From: Ectocarpus siliculosus
Taxonomy: Eukaryota > Sar > Phaeophyceae > Ectocarpales > Ectocarpaceae
Direction: 5' to 3'
Length of the DNA stretch: 64,000 nt
Assembly (NCBI GenBank): GCA_000310025.1
Contig: FN649752.1
Span: 3,623,737 to 3,687,736, forward strand
Both the position numbers and the translations under genes were made by a program. Below, in pieces: positions 1 through 11,703 of this stretch. Every line of letters begins with the position of its first letter. The stretch's first letter is position 1. The notes beneath the pieces were generated by a model that was not told the DNA's origin, made no database searches, and worked only from the letters and a program-made list of their open reading frames with translations.

Positions 1-412
1 CCGCGGACCACTGCTGCTGTTGCGGGAGGAGACGTGAGAAATTCAAGCGTGCCAACGATTCGCGGGCACTCTTATTCCAGCACAGAACAAACCGATCACA
101 CACACCCTCGAAACCCCTGCAGGAGCAGCAGTAGGGTGTACAATCACTCTTAACACGCGGAGGATGTCGGCGGTGATCCTTAAGGCCCGCTATCGAACCC
201 TGAACACCAAACAAGTCGGCGCGACAACAACCGACGTACATTCCGAAATACACCTACCATTGAATGAGGTGGGCGCGTTCGCCCTGCCGTTCAGCAACTG
301 AAAAAATCGCTATGGCGTATTCAGTAGTTCCACTTCAGGCTTCAAAACAAGCGAACACTCTCTCTTGTCGTGGGCACGAACGAAAACTCGAGGAAATCAA
401 CGCCCACCGCAC

Positions 413-999
413 CTTCTGCAGCGTCTGCCGTTGCTGCGCCGTGGGGAGCAGCTCCAACGTCTGGTAGCCCAAGATCTGGAAAGCGCAAGGCCCGCCTCCG
501 CCGCCGCCTCCGCCGCCGCCGCCAGCCCCCCCGTAGAGGCTCAGGGCGGGCGAAGTGTCAGACTCGACACTCGACGATCGGCTCGTACCCGACCGGGCCC
601 CCATTGTGGCTAGGAGTGACTGACTGTGAGCGTGGGGGTGAGGAACGCCGCCGCCGCCGCTGCCACCGCCGCCGCCGCCAGCGGCGGCAGCAGCGGGGTG
701 GACGAATCGCTCGTGGGCGAGCCCCGGGGGGGGTGTCATCGGTAGCGTGGACGAAAGGGATGCGGTGCTCGCTATCGGGGCATGGTGGTGGTGGTGGTGG
801 TGGTGATGGTGGTGCTCGATGGGCTGGTGGCCTGCCCCGCCGCTGACGCTGATGCTGCCGCAGCTGCTCGCGGTGCTTGCAGTGCTGCCTCTTTTCCATT
901 GCCCGTGGTTGAGGGGGGGTGAGCCCGGGGACGGGGGGTCCTCGCTGGATGCCTGGGAGAAGCTAGAGCCCAAGTCGAAGTCCAAGCTGTCTTGCTTTC
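413..999 (-). CDS. Putative internal exon of a low-complexity protein
   Basis: On the minus strand a frame stays open for about 195 codons between a possible acceptor (CACCCAG before 999) and a possible donor (AAG|GTGCGG at 413). The peptide is strongly biased: a Ser/Pro-rich start (QDSLDFDLGSSFSQASSEDPP), an 11-residue His run near 780-815, Ala and Gly runs, and a more ordinary tail (ILGYQTLELLPTAQQRQTLQK). Long homopolymeric stretches like these occur in brown-algal regulatory proteins, but no domain is recognisable, so no function is given. Supporting it are the length of the open frame and the plausible splice sites. Against it, a GC-rich trinucleotide-repeat region can stay open by chance, and other frames are also open here. 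The neighbouring exons were not found. Confidence 0.35.
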
Positions 1000-3900
1000 C
1001 TGGGTGACCTTTACGTCGACGAAGAGCCGAGGAGCAGCAGGGGTGTTGATTAGACTTGGGGTTGGTTATATTTTGACCTTCTTTGCGTCGACACGTGGTC
1101 CGTTTGCGGAGGGTTTCACACGTGTACTTGGCGGCATGCAGCAGATTTTGGTTTGATGTCTTTTTGTATGCATACTGCGAGTGGATACTCGAGACTTGGG
1201 CAGCTATGTACTGTAGCACGGATGCACACGTGTGTGTGCGCGCGCGATTGATTGAAAATAAAAGACAAGAAGAGCCCTTTGGTTGCTGGGCAAGTGCTCA
1301 CTGTAGAGCGGGTCGAAGGTACAGAAGTACACCCAAACCGTGCCTGATTTGAGTTTGCGTTTTAGCTTACATAGAAGCTCTCTTTCTCTTCCGGGGTGTC
1401 CCCGTCTCCGTTATGTAATCCCTCCACCAAATTGCAACAACTGCTGTGCTATTTCCCCCATCAAATTTCACGAACGAACGTGAAGCAACGCTTCCAACGC
1501 TTCGACGAAAAGAGGCGACGACAAATAATGACATAGGGTGCCGACACATTTGCATTTTGCCGGTTAGCTGCCGGTAGGTTCCACCGATGCGACTGCACAT
1601 CGGAGATAGATGTTGCTGCTACGTGAAACGAATGACGAAAGAGGACATATATCATACTACTACCTGCACGGCGCCGAACGACTTATAAGACAGCAAACGG
1701 GCAGGTGGACTCTCCTGCCACGTAAGAACCCCGTCCATCGCAGCCATTCCCTCTTGGTCCGCAGTGTTGGTAAACGGGCAAAATGGGGTTACAACTTGCC
1801 CGGCCCTTGCAGGCCTGTTGCTGTTGCCCACAACTGCTACTCCGAGTGCAAGTGAGTAGCGCATGTGTAGTTAACCAAAGCGTTCTATGTTCGAGGAAGT
1901 TCTCGTGCACTTCTCTCCTGCCGCACGCGGCTTGCAACTCTGTGGGTGGCGCGTGGTTCTCTCCTGCCATCCTACATATGTACATACGTGGCGCAAGCTT
2001 GCAGTTCTGGAATGATGTGCGCGTTTTTCGGGCACACAGCACCAGGTCCCGCGTTTTTACGTAAGTCTTCGTGAGATGAGAGCGAGGGATCGGGCCTGTT
2101 CTGCTGCCTCTACTGGTTGGTGCAGCTACAAAACTCACTTGTGTACATCCAACCGGACGGCTGGAGGCCTTGGGCTGCCGGGTTCTGGCTGATCGTCGAC
2201 ACCCAGGTGTCCTGGGCCCAAGGTTCTTGCCAGAAGTCGTCGAGGCCCCGTGCCTGCTGCTGCTCAGTGCTCATGGTTTCCTCGGGATGTATGACACAGC
2301 AGCAGCAGTTGCAGCAGGTTGTTGATGTCGTCGTTCAGCTAGAGGCTGGTTGTTGCTGTTTTGCTGCTCGAAGACAGCTAGCTGCGGAGTACCGTGTTTG
2401 TCTAACGGACGCGCCCCAGGAGGTGGTGAGTGGTGGTGCGACTTTTGCCGGAAGGACGGAAGAAGAGGAAAGCAGTGATGCGAGGAGGAAAGAGGCAATA
2501 TTAGCTGATGATGGCGTGGTGTGCGCTCTCGGGGGGAATATCCAAAGAGGTGGAAACTCTGGTGGAAGGAGTGGTCCAGCCCCGTTCCCTTTTTGCGGTC
2601 TGTGAGCGCCAAATTCAAAAAATTCAGAAATCTATGGCATGCCCTTGGCTGACCGGTAAACAAAGCGGCGGGACCCACACTCGATTTGTTCCTTTTCGTC
2701 TACAAGATGACCCGATCCATCAGAACTTGGTCCTGTGATTGGCCAGGCCTGGTCCGGGAACAGATCCGAATTTGCGTACCTGTTAATCTGGGGGGCTGGA
2801 TCCTGCAGATTGCGCATGGGCGTAATAATGTTCGTGTTTTGGCGCCCAGGGAATGACCATACGCGTCTAGCGGCAGTGTGGAGATTGGAACCCAATGGAC
2901 AGTCTGGTGGCTGTGGCACGCAACATTGGGTAGCTGACCCGTAGTTCCCAGTAGCTTCCGCCGCGAGACCACTACCGAGAAGAAACGGGCTAGACACGAA
3001 CGAGAGTTTCGCATATACAGAGCCGTACATGTCTCGTATAGCGGACGAGCCCTCGGCCAAGCCAATGAAAGAAAAATGTTCCTGAACGGCAGCCCGTGCT
3101 GCGGAATATTTGTCTTCCGTTTTCCGAATCTCGCGATTTATTATGTTGCACACACACCTACCTTCACACACACCTACCTTTTTTTTTTTTTTGTTCTTCA
3201 CTTCAAATCAGCGCTCACAGCACTAGTGCCGTTTATTCCAACCCGTGGTCACACAGAAGAGCCTATCTCTACCCTCCCCTCCTGCGGTACTTCGCCTTCA
3301 ATTTTTAATGCGAGAAGAGTTCAGCACTCTAATCCCTCTGTGTACACACCAACTAGCGCTATCCACCTTGGTTGGCATCAAACAACAACAAACACAATGA
3401 ATAATGGTGATCATGTTCGAATACAATAGGTAGGGCGTATGCATACACATACGTACCGCGTATTGTGGAATAATTACTACCGACATATTTATTACTTGGA
3501 GAACAGGTTTGTGGGCTGCTGTCATGTGTGAGCGGTGCATGTATAATAAGTCGTGGCATAATACCGAGGGTATGTATGGAACTCGACAAAATATTCAACA
3601 GTTGCGCACAGCACAGGAAGAAGTTTGCAGTGCGAACAAAATACGAGAATCCGAACGGAAAAGACTGCTGCTTGCTGTGCATGGCATACAATGCATTATA
3701 TACTGCTGTAGCTCCAGACGATTCAAAGGAGGGCGATAAGAGCCTCTGACGACTCGCAACTCACATCTATCTCCATAATTACATACCTCTACAACATTTG
3801 TACATACAGCGTGGTACGTGCGAACATATATATGTACTTGCAGCGTACCTCCGTCCATACAACAACACGAAATACGAACCATCCATGTTCCGTGTTGTAA

Positions 3901-5851
3901 ACGCACATCCTAACTTCGTTCGTCGTAGTCTGTATGTATGTAAGCAGCAGCAGTAGACCCACCAGCCATAGATTGACCCAGGGTACACGGTATCACCGAC
4001 CGTGTTGCCGGTAGGTTGGCTGTGGGTAGGTTGCGATGGGTGTTGTCGTCCTTCTCTGAAGAGCACCCTCAACAAGCCACAACGCTTGACGAGAGGGAAA
4101 AACAAGCGGAAAGAGATTGACGACAATGTATGTGAATAATTAGACTAATTAGAGGCACACAGCAGCAAAACGCATGGTAAAATAATATGGCTTTAGACTC
4201 AAGTCAACAGCTGTAGTACTACCCACCATTACCCGAATCGTGTCAATTTCTTCGCGTATACATAGAATACCATACATGAACTACCCCGATCGTGTGGCTT
4301 CGCTAACCTGCTGTACTGCCTTTGTGTATGCCAAAGATCCATTTTCTAAGCAGGGCCGGCCGTCCTCGGAATTCTTGCCAACGAACGGCGGTAACGCGTT
4401 GATCAGACAGACGCTTTTATGGTGGATCCAACGCGTTGCTCTGTATCGCCGTTCACGGTAAGAAGAATTCCGAGGAAAGCCCTGCATACTGTATAATTTC
4501 AGTCTAGTCTACATCAACAGCCATACCAGTGTTGAAGGAATAACAACGGTTTCGAACGGCGCAATGACCCTGAAAGAGTCTGTGACCTGCATACTGCAAC
4601 ACACCAGTCCAACACCATGAGTTGAATGCTGATAAAGAAACATGTAAAGAATAAAAAACAACAGCACGTGGGCGTGACCACCGAGCGAGGCACTTGAGAA
4701 GAAGCATGCTGCATCTATCTATCGGTGTGTATTTTTTCGGTCGTATCCTCCGTCTGCCGATGGACGGCAGTCTCACATGCATACTGCACACGGCGACTTT
4801 CGGATACTAAACAGACGGAGGGCGCGGAAGGCATGCTTCACATGAACTGAATAACCTCCCCGTCATGAAAGCCTAGCCCAGCATGCCTTCCCTGAAATAC
4901 TCCCATCTTCCAGAACCAAGCGCGTCCTGGAGGCAGGAATGAGAGCCAGGTCAGAAAAACTACGCATCGTTGGCCTTGACCCATGAACTCGAATGACGAC
5001 AACGACAAGTGGCAACAACAGCAACAACATCTTCGCTAAACGGCGATGGAATTCGGGCGCTGGAGGGCGTCAGGAAGAACGAACGCTCGTTCCTTTGTCG
5101 TTTTCTCTCGACGCCAAATCACAGAATTTCGGCGAACAGATCACCACGCCGACGACCACCGTCGCGCCGGCGGCAGGGGCGTGATGCGAGCCGCCCCCCG
5201 CCCCACCCCGTCCGCGCTGATTGGCGGAGATCGAGCATCGTCTTAGCAAGGGTTTCCCATCAGTCAGACGGGGCAAATACTTTCCAAGGAGACATTTTCG
5301 TCTCACTTGTTCTCTGTCTAGGGGACAACCAGGGGAGGATCATGTCCACCACGCGAATCGCTTAGAAAACTGCTGCCACCTTTTCCCAGTACTCCGCCCA
5401 ACAGCTCAAAAAAAAAAAAAAAGACGTTATTTAGCGCCAAACTTTAAAAGCTCGATGCTCGCAGACGCGCACGTAGAGCGGCCTCAAAAAGATAGACAAC
5501 CAGCGCCAAAACAAAGACAGAACGCACAGGAAATCCATCTTTTTCCATCCCCTACAACGCGCCCCGCACGAGGTGAACTCCAACCAGCTGCTGGCAAGGG
5601 ATGGGACAGGGGAGAGTGAAAATAAAAAGAAGAGATAGACACGCACAGAAACACCTCAGCGCAAACACGCACCTAGGTACCTTGCTCGCTTTGCAAACAG
5701 CAGCCGGCCCCCCTTGCCTACTCATGGCACGGCAAAAGACGCGCGACGCCCTCTTTGTGATGCCCCCCCCCCGCCCCCCCTCCGTCCTTCTGCGTGCCCT
5801 CCCATCCTTCAAACCGAAAACAAACTACCGCATACCAAACTATCAAAGACA
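1000..5851. other. Stretch without a recognisable gene
   Basis: No exon here could be supported by both a protein-like frame and matching splice sites. It holds A/T homopolymers, CA-rich patches (about 3150-3190), a 10-mer TACTGCTGTA at 3701-3710 (see findings), and a GC-rich patch near 5040-5230. The patch could be a promoter or a 5' region, but nothing identifies the gene. Confidence 0.5.
4863..5030 (-). CDS. Small ORF with hydrophobic N-terminus (uncertain)
   Basis: A 55-codon minus-strand ORF begins with a Leu/Val-rich segment (MLLLLLPLVVVVIRVHG) that would read as a signal peptide. It ends in TGA at 4863-4865. It lies just downstream, in its own orientation, of the GC-rich patch at 5040-5230. 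No homologue is recognised. It may instead be the first exon of a spliced gene, since GTCAAG after the hydrophobic stretch is a weak donor, or it may be chance. It is listed only because of the signal-peptide-like start. Confidence 0.12.
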   Translation of the reverse strand: MLLLLLPLVVVVIRVHGSRPTMRSFSDLALIPASRTRLVLEDGSISGKACWARLS

Positions 5852-8800
5852 TTACACGTTTGCGGAGATGTAGTCGACCGCATCCTTAACAGTGACCATC
5901 TTTTGCGCGTCGTCTTCTGAGATCTCGATCTGTTGGATGACGCGTGGCAGTCAACGGCGGCGCAACGAGGGACGGGAAGGGGTGGGTCGTGGAAAGAGGA
6001 GTAACCAGAAACGGGTACCTGGGTGGATTATCACAACTTCAGGGTACACTTGGAAATCAACACGACACCAATCTCCGACAGCCTCCGCCGTAGATCGCGG
6101 CGAAATCAATAAACCGCTGTCTTTGTCCTGTGCCTCGGAAGCATGATGCACGAGGCAGGTCGTGCCCGTTTTCCTCTCTCTCTCTGTGCTTTTACTGATC
6201 AGCACCACACCGAACGAACTCGTGCGTCAAGCGAGTCCGACCCTCTGTCGAGAGGGGCCGGTATCCTATGGAGGCGGTGCCTATGAACGAGCGAGCGTGG
6301 TTGGTGGTTTGGTTGTGGGCATGTATGTGCGGTACACGGTATGTGCGGTACACGATTTTTTTTGTATGACCATTTCTGGGTACAAAATCGACCTCTTCCG
6401 GGTACACACCAATAACCACTATCGGTCATAACAGAGGGTCCTAATGCCAGTGGTAGTTGTACCCGATGGAGGTTTCTTCCGAAATGGGTACGAAGGTTTT
6501 TCGGCGAACCAGCTAACAGCCTGGGGGCGCTTTTATGTTGAGTTCTACAGTGTACCCTACAGTGGTGATAAAGTACCCGGGTATACCCGTTTCTGGTTAT
6601 TGGTCTCGTGGAAACAACACAGCAATTGCGTGGGTAGCGTAGAAACAACACCATATGGCATGTAGGTCGAACACTGCTGGGGAAAAGGCATCCGGGGCAA
6701 AAAAGTTCCTCAAGTAACACGACAAAAAGCTCGATGGCTACTTATATTCAGGGAGACACACCGTTGAAGAAATCTCACCTCAAAGAGGACCAAAAAATTG
6801 TGAGACTGCCCTATTGAATACGAGTCGTGAAGAGGTACTCAACTAAACGCATTCCCCAGTCGTTAGACCATTAACCTAGCACCCCTACAAGCCCGGACCG
6901 AACGATATGCTGGCTTTTTCGCCGGCCCAGGCTACGTTGCACAAGGATGAAGTAGAATCTAGAAGAGGGGGGGGGGGGGGGGGGGCACTTACGTCGAACT
7001 TCTCCTCGAGCGACATGATGATCTCGACTGTGTCCAGGGAGTCTGCGTCGAGGTCCTCGATGAAGTTAGAGTCGATCTTCACCGATCCCTGCTTCTCGAG
7101 CTGCTCTCCCACAACCTCAATCACCTTTCGTCATGCGCGCGGGTTGAGAAGAACCGAAATATTGAAAGAAAAAACATCGTAGTCTTTGCACCACACATTT
7201 GAGCATCATCCATCCCGTGTCTTTTAGACTCCACTGGCACCACGCTAACGTTGTTCATTGAACGGTTGGGCGTAGAAATCTAAAAAAAAACGTCTTGTAC
7301 ACGAACACAAAGAACGTCACAGCAGCGTTCGCCCAAACCGGTTGAACTCGCTCTCTCAGCAATACTTTCCGATTGCCACCATAAACAGTTACACCAACAA
7401 ACTTTCCTTGACAAAATCCCCCCCAAACGCTCCAACGGGCTTCGCGAAACCCTGCTGCAGCTGCCAACACATGTGTTTCAAACACACCAAATGCTGTGCG
7501 TGCACACACACAGCGCGTGCCCCGAGGCTACAAGCCACCACCACCGCTCTTGACCTTAGATTTAAGGTTCTTACTCACCTGAGCCTCGACCTCGCTCGCG
7601 TCTGCCATGCGGACGGGCGCGACCGAAGACCGTGCGCAGGTCCGCTGCTGGGCTACGAAAGAGTTGGTTCCCACCGGCGCGAAGAAAGCGGCGCTGTCGC
7701 CGTCAAAACACGATGGGGGCACAAGCGGGGAATTAAAATGATGGTCCCTGTATGTAGAGTTAAAGGCCGCTGAAAATAAGGCAGTGTACAAACATTGCCG
7801 GTGATACGCGTGACACAGACAGAGGGGGTTGTCTCACACTCTCGGACATCGGTGTCGAGTGCCTACATAGGCCGCCTAAATCCCATGGCACGATGTATGC
7901 GGCCGTTTGCCGGCCACTAGTGCTGTGCAGGCTTTGTACCGGCACAACCACAAGGGCACCTCAACCACATGATAATCATAATCATGTCATCCAAGTAACT
8001 CTTGCGGTACACTCGCTGGTATGGACCCCGACTCGTGGGCGCGCACCGTATGTACGCGTGCGCGTCGCCCTCTGCACAAGACACATGATGAAGAGACAGC
8101 CGTCAACTTCTGCAAACTACTGTACCGCCTGCGGCTGGTGCGTCAAACTCCCGCCGACACGTGTAAGGACGAAAACCAAAACACGAACACACACGGGGCC
8201 TGAGGTATTTTCATTGGTCACGCGGTTACCGCGGTCCATGCTAAAATAGCGCGTATCGTTGCTACTACCGTATGTACAACACACGATGCTATTACTAGAT
8301 GTACATCAACACACTTTTTCCCGCGGGTATTGCTTGGCTGTATGCATAATTGCTCCGAGTGTTTGGTCCTGTACTACGAGTCAGGGGCCTTTTTCTTACG
8401 GTCGATGTTTGCCATCCATCTTGCTTTTTGTGGGGGGGGAGGGGGGGGCGCGAACGGACAGACAGCCCGTTGGACTTTGCACTGCGGACATCTACTCTAC
8501 CCTTCCACGAGCTGTGGGTGATACTGGAAACGTTGAAGTCGAAAGTGCAAAACACCCATATACCCGAAGCTCCAGCAAATTACTTGAGTACAGAGTGCCA
8601 GCTACACGGTACGAGACAGACTTGTGGGACAACTTTCGCTAAAGACGCTCGACGAATAAAACACTTTGGATCCCCCCCACAGATCCCTGACATCCAACAA
8701 ATTTCGGTTGCTCCTATGGCCGACGTCTCCGCCTCGTACATACGTCTGTCTTTGCGAGGCCTCATCACCTAAAAAGGGTGCGTCGCTCATTCGCCAAGTC

Positions 8801-9833
8801 TCCTTTGTGTGTGTCTGCGCCGGAAGCGGCCTCTGCTGTTGTTGTGTGTAGAGAGGCCGCCACACAAACACAAAACGGCGCGTGAATACTACTACGCTGT
8901 AGCAGCAGTCGCTGATATGTCCAACTTACCACAGTAGAAATAACATGCTGCTGAATCTACTAGTCCATGTGTACTCCCCAAAAACCCAAAAACAATTAAT
9001 TAAATCAAACACCCCCATATATATTTGTCATCGAACGCATTCAGTCAAGTTACACGCGCACGAAATGGAACCGGCTGGGGCATGTTCGTGACGCCGCAGT
9101 ACTACTCGGCCGTTTTCGCCACTGAAACGTCCAACACATCCGATGGAACGAGGTTGATGATGTGGCACGTGCCCTTCAGAGGAGCTGTTGCCAGCGTCAG
9201 CATATGGGACGGATTTCGGGCTTGTGGGACATGCATGCCAAGAGCCCGCCAAACGTCATCGAGATCGCCACAGCAGCGCAGCTGCCGGTAGCTCACACCG
9301 CCAACACTAGACAGCATCTTCAGCCTTTGGCCTTGCAGAACGAACTCGGAGATAACCACACACTCTCCGAGTACTCCCTGAAATCTCCCCCAAGTCTTCG
9401 TGCAGACTGCAGTAGTGGACAGCTGCAACCAGCAGGGGAACACGCGAGGGGCTGCGCATCTTGGCACAACAGAGATCTCAACTTGAGACAGCGACAGGGA
9501 GCCACGTGCGGACCATAGCCAGGACACAACGCAACGGCGGGGAACAGCAGGCACCGCAGACTAGTTGAATCTAGTCCAGGGGGGTACCAACAGCCAGGCA
9601 GAGCAGTCGCAAGGACATCGTCGAAGCTCTCTTCGATTGCGTCGCTGTCGTGGTTAGCACCGCCTATCCCAAAAAACAAACAAATGCATGCATGTATGTG
9701 CCATGAGCAGCCTCTCTCTCCGTCTTGCAAGCTTTCCTGCCAGACAAAGGACGCGAGCGGCGACCGCCAAAGAAGCGCACGCTCACCTAGGAGCTGCCAC
9801 AAGGGCGGCGGCGACAAACTGGATGACCTTCAT
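5852..9833 (-). CDS. Plastid-targeted acyl carrier protein, 4 exons
   Basis: This protein carries growing acyl chains on a phosphopantetheine arm for type II fatty-acid synthesis, expected in the plastid stroma. Exons (minus): 9787-9833, 7579-7693, 6993-7124, 5852-5929; all junctions are GT-AG and in phase, giving 123 residues. Exon 1 encodes a hydrophobic signal peptide ([15 protein letters not shown]). The first junction creates PSAAFFAP, an ASAFAP-like cleavage motif, followed by a Ser/Arg-rich transit region. The mature part starts near [10 protein letters not shown]. The [10 protein letters not shown] motif has the attachment Ser at about residue 83, and [13 protein letters not shown] and a final helix complete the fold at normal ACP length. 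The start is the only Met that gives a signal peptide in frame. Intron 1 is about 2.1 kb, so the targeting and mature parts sit on separate exons. Whether the plastid genome also encodes an ACP is not visible here. Confidence 0.93.
6857..6942. repeat. Diverged copy of a short dispersed repeat
   Basis: This segment inside an ACP intron matches, with many substitutions, the middle and end of the repeats at 14801-14910 and 46356-46467. They share GTCGTTAGACCATT, then CCTACAA and GGCCCAGGCT-like blocks in the same order. It looks like the oldest of three copies. Confidence 0.55.
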
Positions 9834-11703
9834 CTCTGCGTGTGGTGTGGTGTGGAGCGAAGGTGAGCTAGGTAGCGCGAGAGAGCGAGGTAGACGATGT
9901 GTGCACAGGATGGATGTGCGGCGCAGATGGCATCGAAAAACTGGGCGGGGACGCTACAAGATTGCCCCCTGGGTTTCCACTTTCTCGGATTACGGGCGGG
10001 AGGAAACCATCATCTTTATCTACATGCATACCTATGAAGAATGCTGTCCCAGCTGTAGTAGTTATTTCGTCGCACCCCAAGTAGCACCGGTATGCTGTTG
10101 TATGATCTGCTGAGTAGTTTGTGAGACGTCGGTGTTGTGCTTTTTCGCTTCTTGTTGCATGCATCAGTGTGTAGACGATACCCATCAAACCACGCCATCA
10201 CGCGGACACACAATTTTTTCCACGAATGACGCTTCGCTACACAGCATATGGAAAGGGCCTGGACGAACCTTGCCTGCAGGTAAACGTTCACATCACATTA
10301 AACGTTCACATCACATACGTATAGGCAAAGCGCTGCTCGCCAGGCGTACAATCACATCATGTTAGATCAGCATTTATGTGTCTGTTCCCGCTGGCTTCCA
10401 TGGGGAAAGTGAAGTACGAAGAAACATCCACCGTCGTATCCATGCATGCATGCGTATATTGTGAGAGGGCGATCCCATGGGCCCACGAACGCCCACATGA
10501 GCAAGTCGGCGAGAGGTTTTCCGCACAACTGCCCTCTCTTGTCTTTTTAAGTCAACGAGGCAATTCTATACTTTGACGGAATACCGTACGAGTCATCCGC
10601 GACCAGGAATATATATACGGACTTGATAAACATGACTTGCAACAACTTCAACAAACTCAACACGACTAACTACCCGTTCGGGAAAATACGTACCTCGTTC
10701 GAAGGCATGCGTTCAAATGAAGTATTTACTGCTGTGATTAAGGGGGGAAATCCGCTGGGTGATAATCGACTTGAAGTATGCGTCTCTTTGAGTCCTCAAC
10801 ACACTGAGACAGCAGTGATACCATCACAAGAAACAAAACATCTACCAGGTATGACCAAACCGACTGATGTTTGTGAGCGATAATATCGTAACGCCCATCA
10901 CACCCCCTGCAGCGCGCGTTGAAACGAGTTGCTGCTAGAGCGTCCCCCCGATGATGCGTGCAACCTACATGCGAGCGATGGCAACCACAAACAGTCCATG
11001 GAGGCCTGGTCTTCCCCACCCAAAGGAACAAACACATAACGACCGCCAGTCTAACTTCGACTACACGAAACGGGCATGATCCAGAGGGTGCAACAGCGGG
11101 GAGGGGGACAGCTCATTCAATATCCTGTGCCTAACAAAGACCCTTTATATGCAAGCATAACGGGAGGCACCGGGCGAGGGCGCCGCTGGAGAACAAACCC
11201 GTTTGGAAGCAACTTTGACGTAACCAAACCGAGGAGTAACGCGTCAAATCTCGTGATCTCCAGGGCGGCACAAGCCTAGCTTTCGGCGCCGTGAGTATTT
11301 TCCCTATGTACCTAGATAAATGAATTGGTAACTCTATGTTCATCACGCCCCAGCCAAGCCCCACACAGGGCAGGCAAGGGGCGGCAGGTACAGGCAACAA
11401 GACACGCCATCCTCCCAAAACAGACCCCGACCCCTCAAACCAGGGCTGACTCTAACAAACAGACCTGGACCGAAATGGCAGGCGCCCTTCTCAGCAAAAA
11501 CAAAAAAAAACGTACCGAACTGGTCGTGTCACTATCTGTGCGGTCGTATACGGTCCCCATCCGAGGACCGCCTTCTTCGCCGAAGCCTAAAGTCTATGAT
11601 AAGAATAGTACCACCCCTCAGAGGAAGAGGGGTAACTTCTTCCCTCCCCGAAAAAAAAAAGAACCGTTTTTCGTTTCCCTTCTCTTTTCTCGTGTTGGCT
11701 GTA
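9834..11703. other. Intergenic stretch between the ACP start and reductase stop
   Basis: This separates the ACP start codon from the 3' end of the reductase gene. The ACP promoter should lie just to the right of 9833. Direct repeats of TTCACATCACAT-type sequence occur at 10288-10318. No protein-like exon was found. Confidence 0.5.

Noticed and set aside
4863..4960. LVLEDGSISGKA resembles the start of carbamoyl-phosphate synthase small subunit
   Set aside because: The match is only a few residues and is followed directly by a stop, with no further exon of that family nearby.
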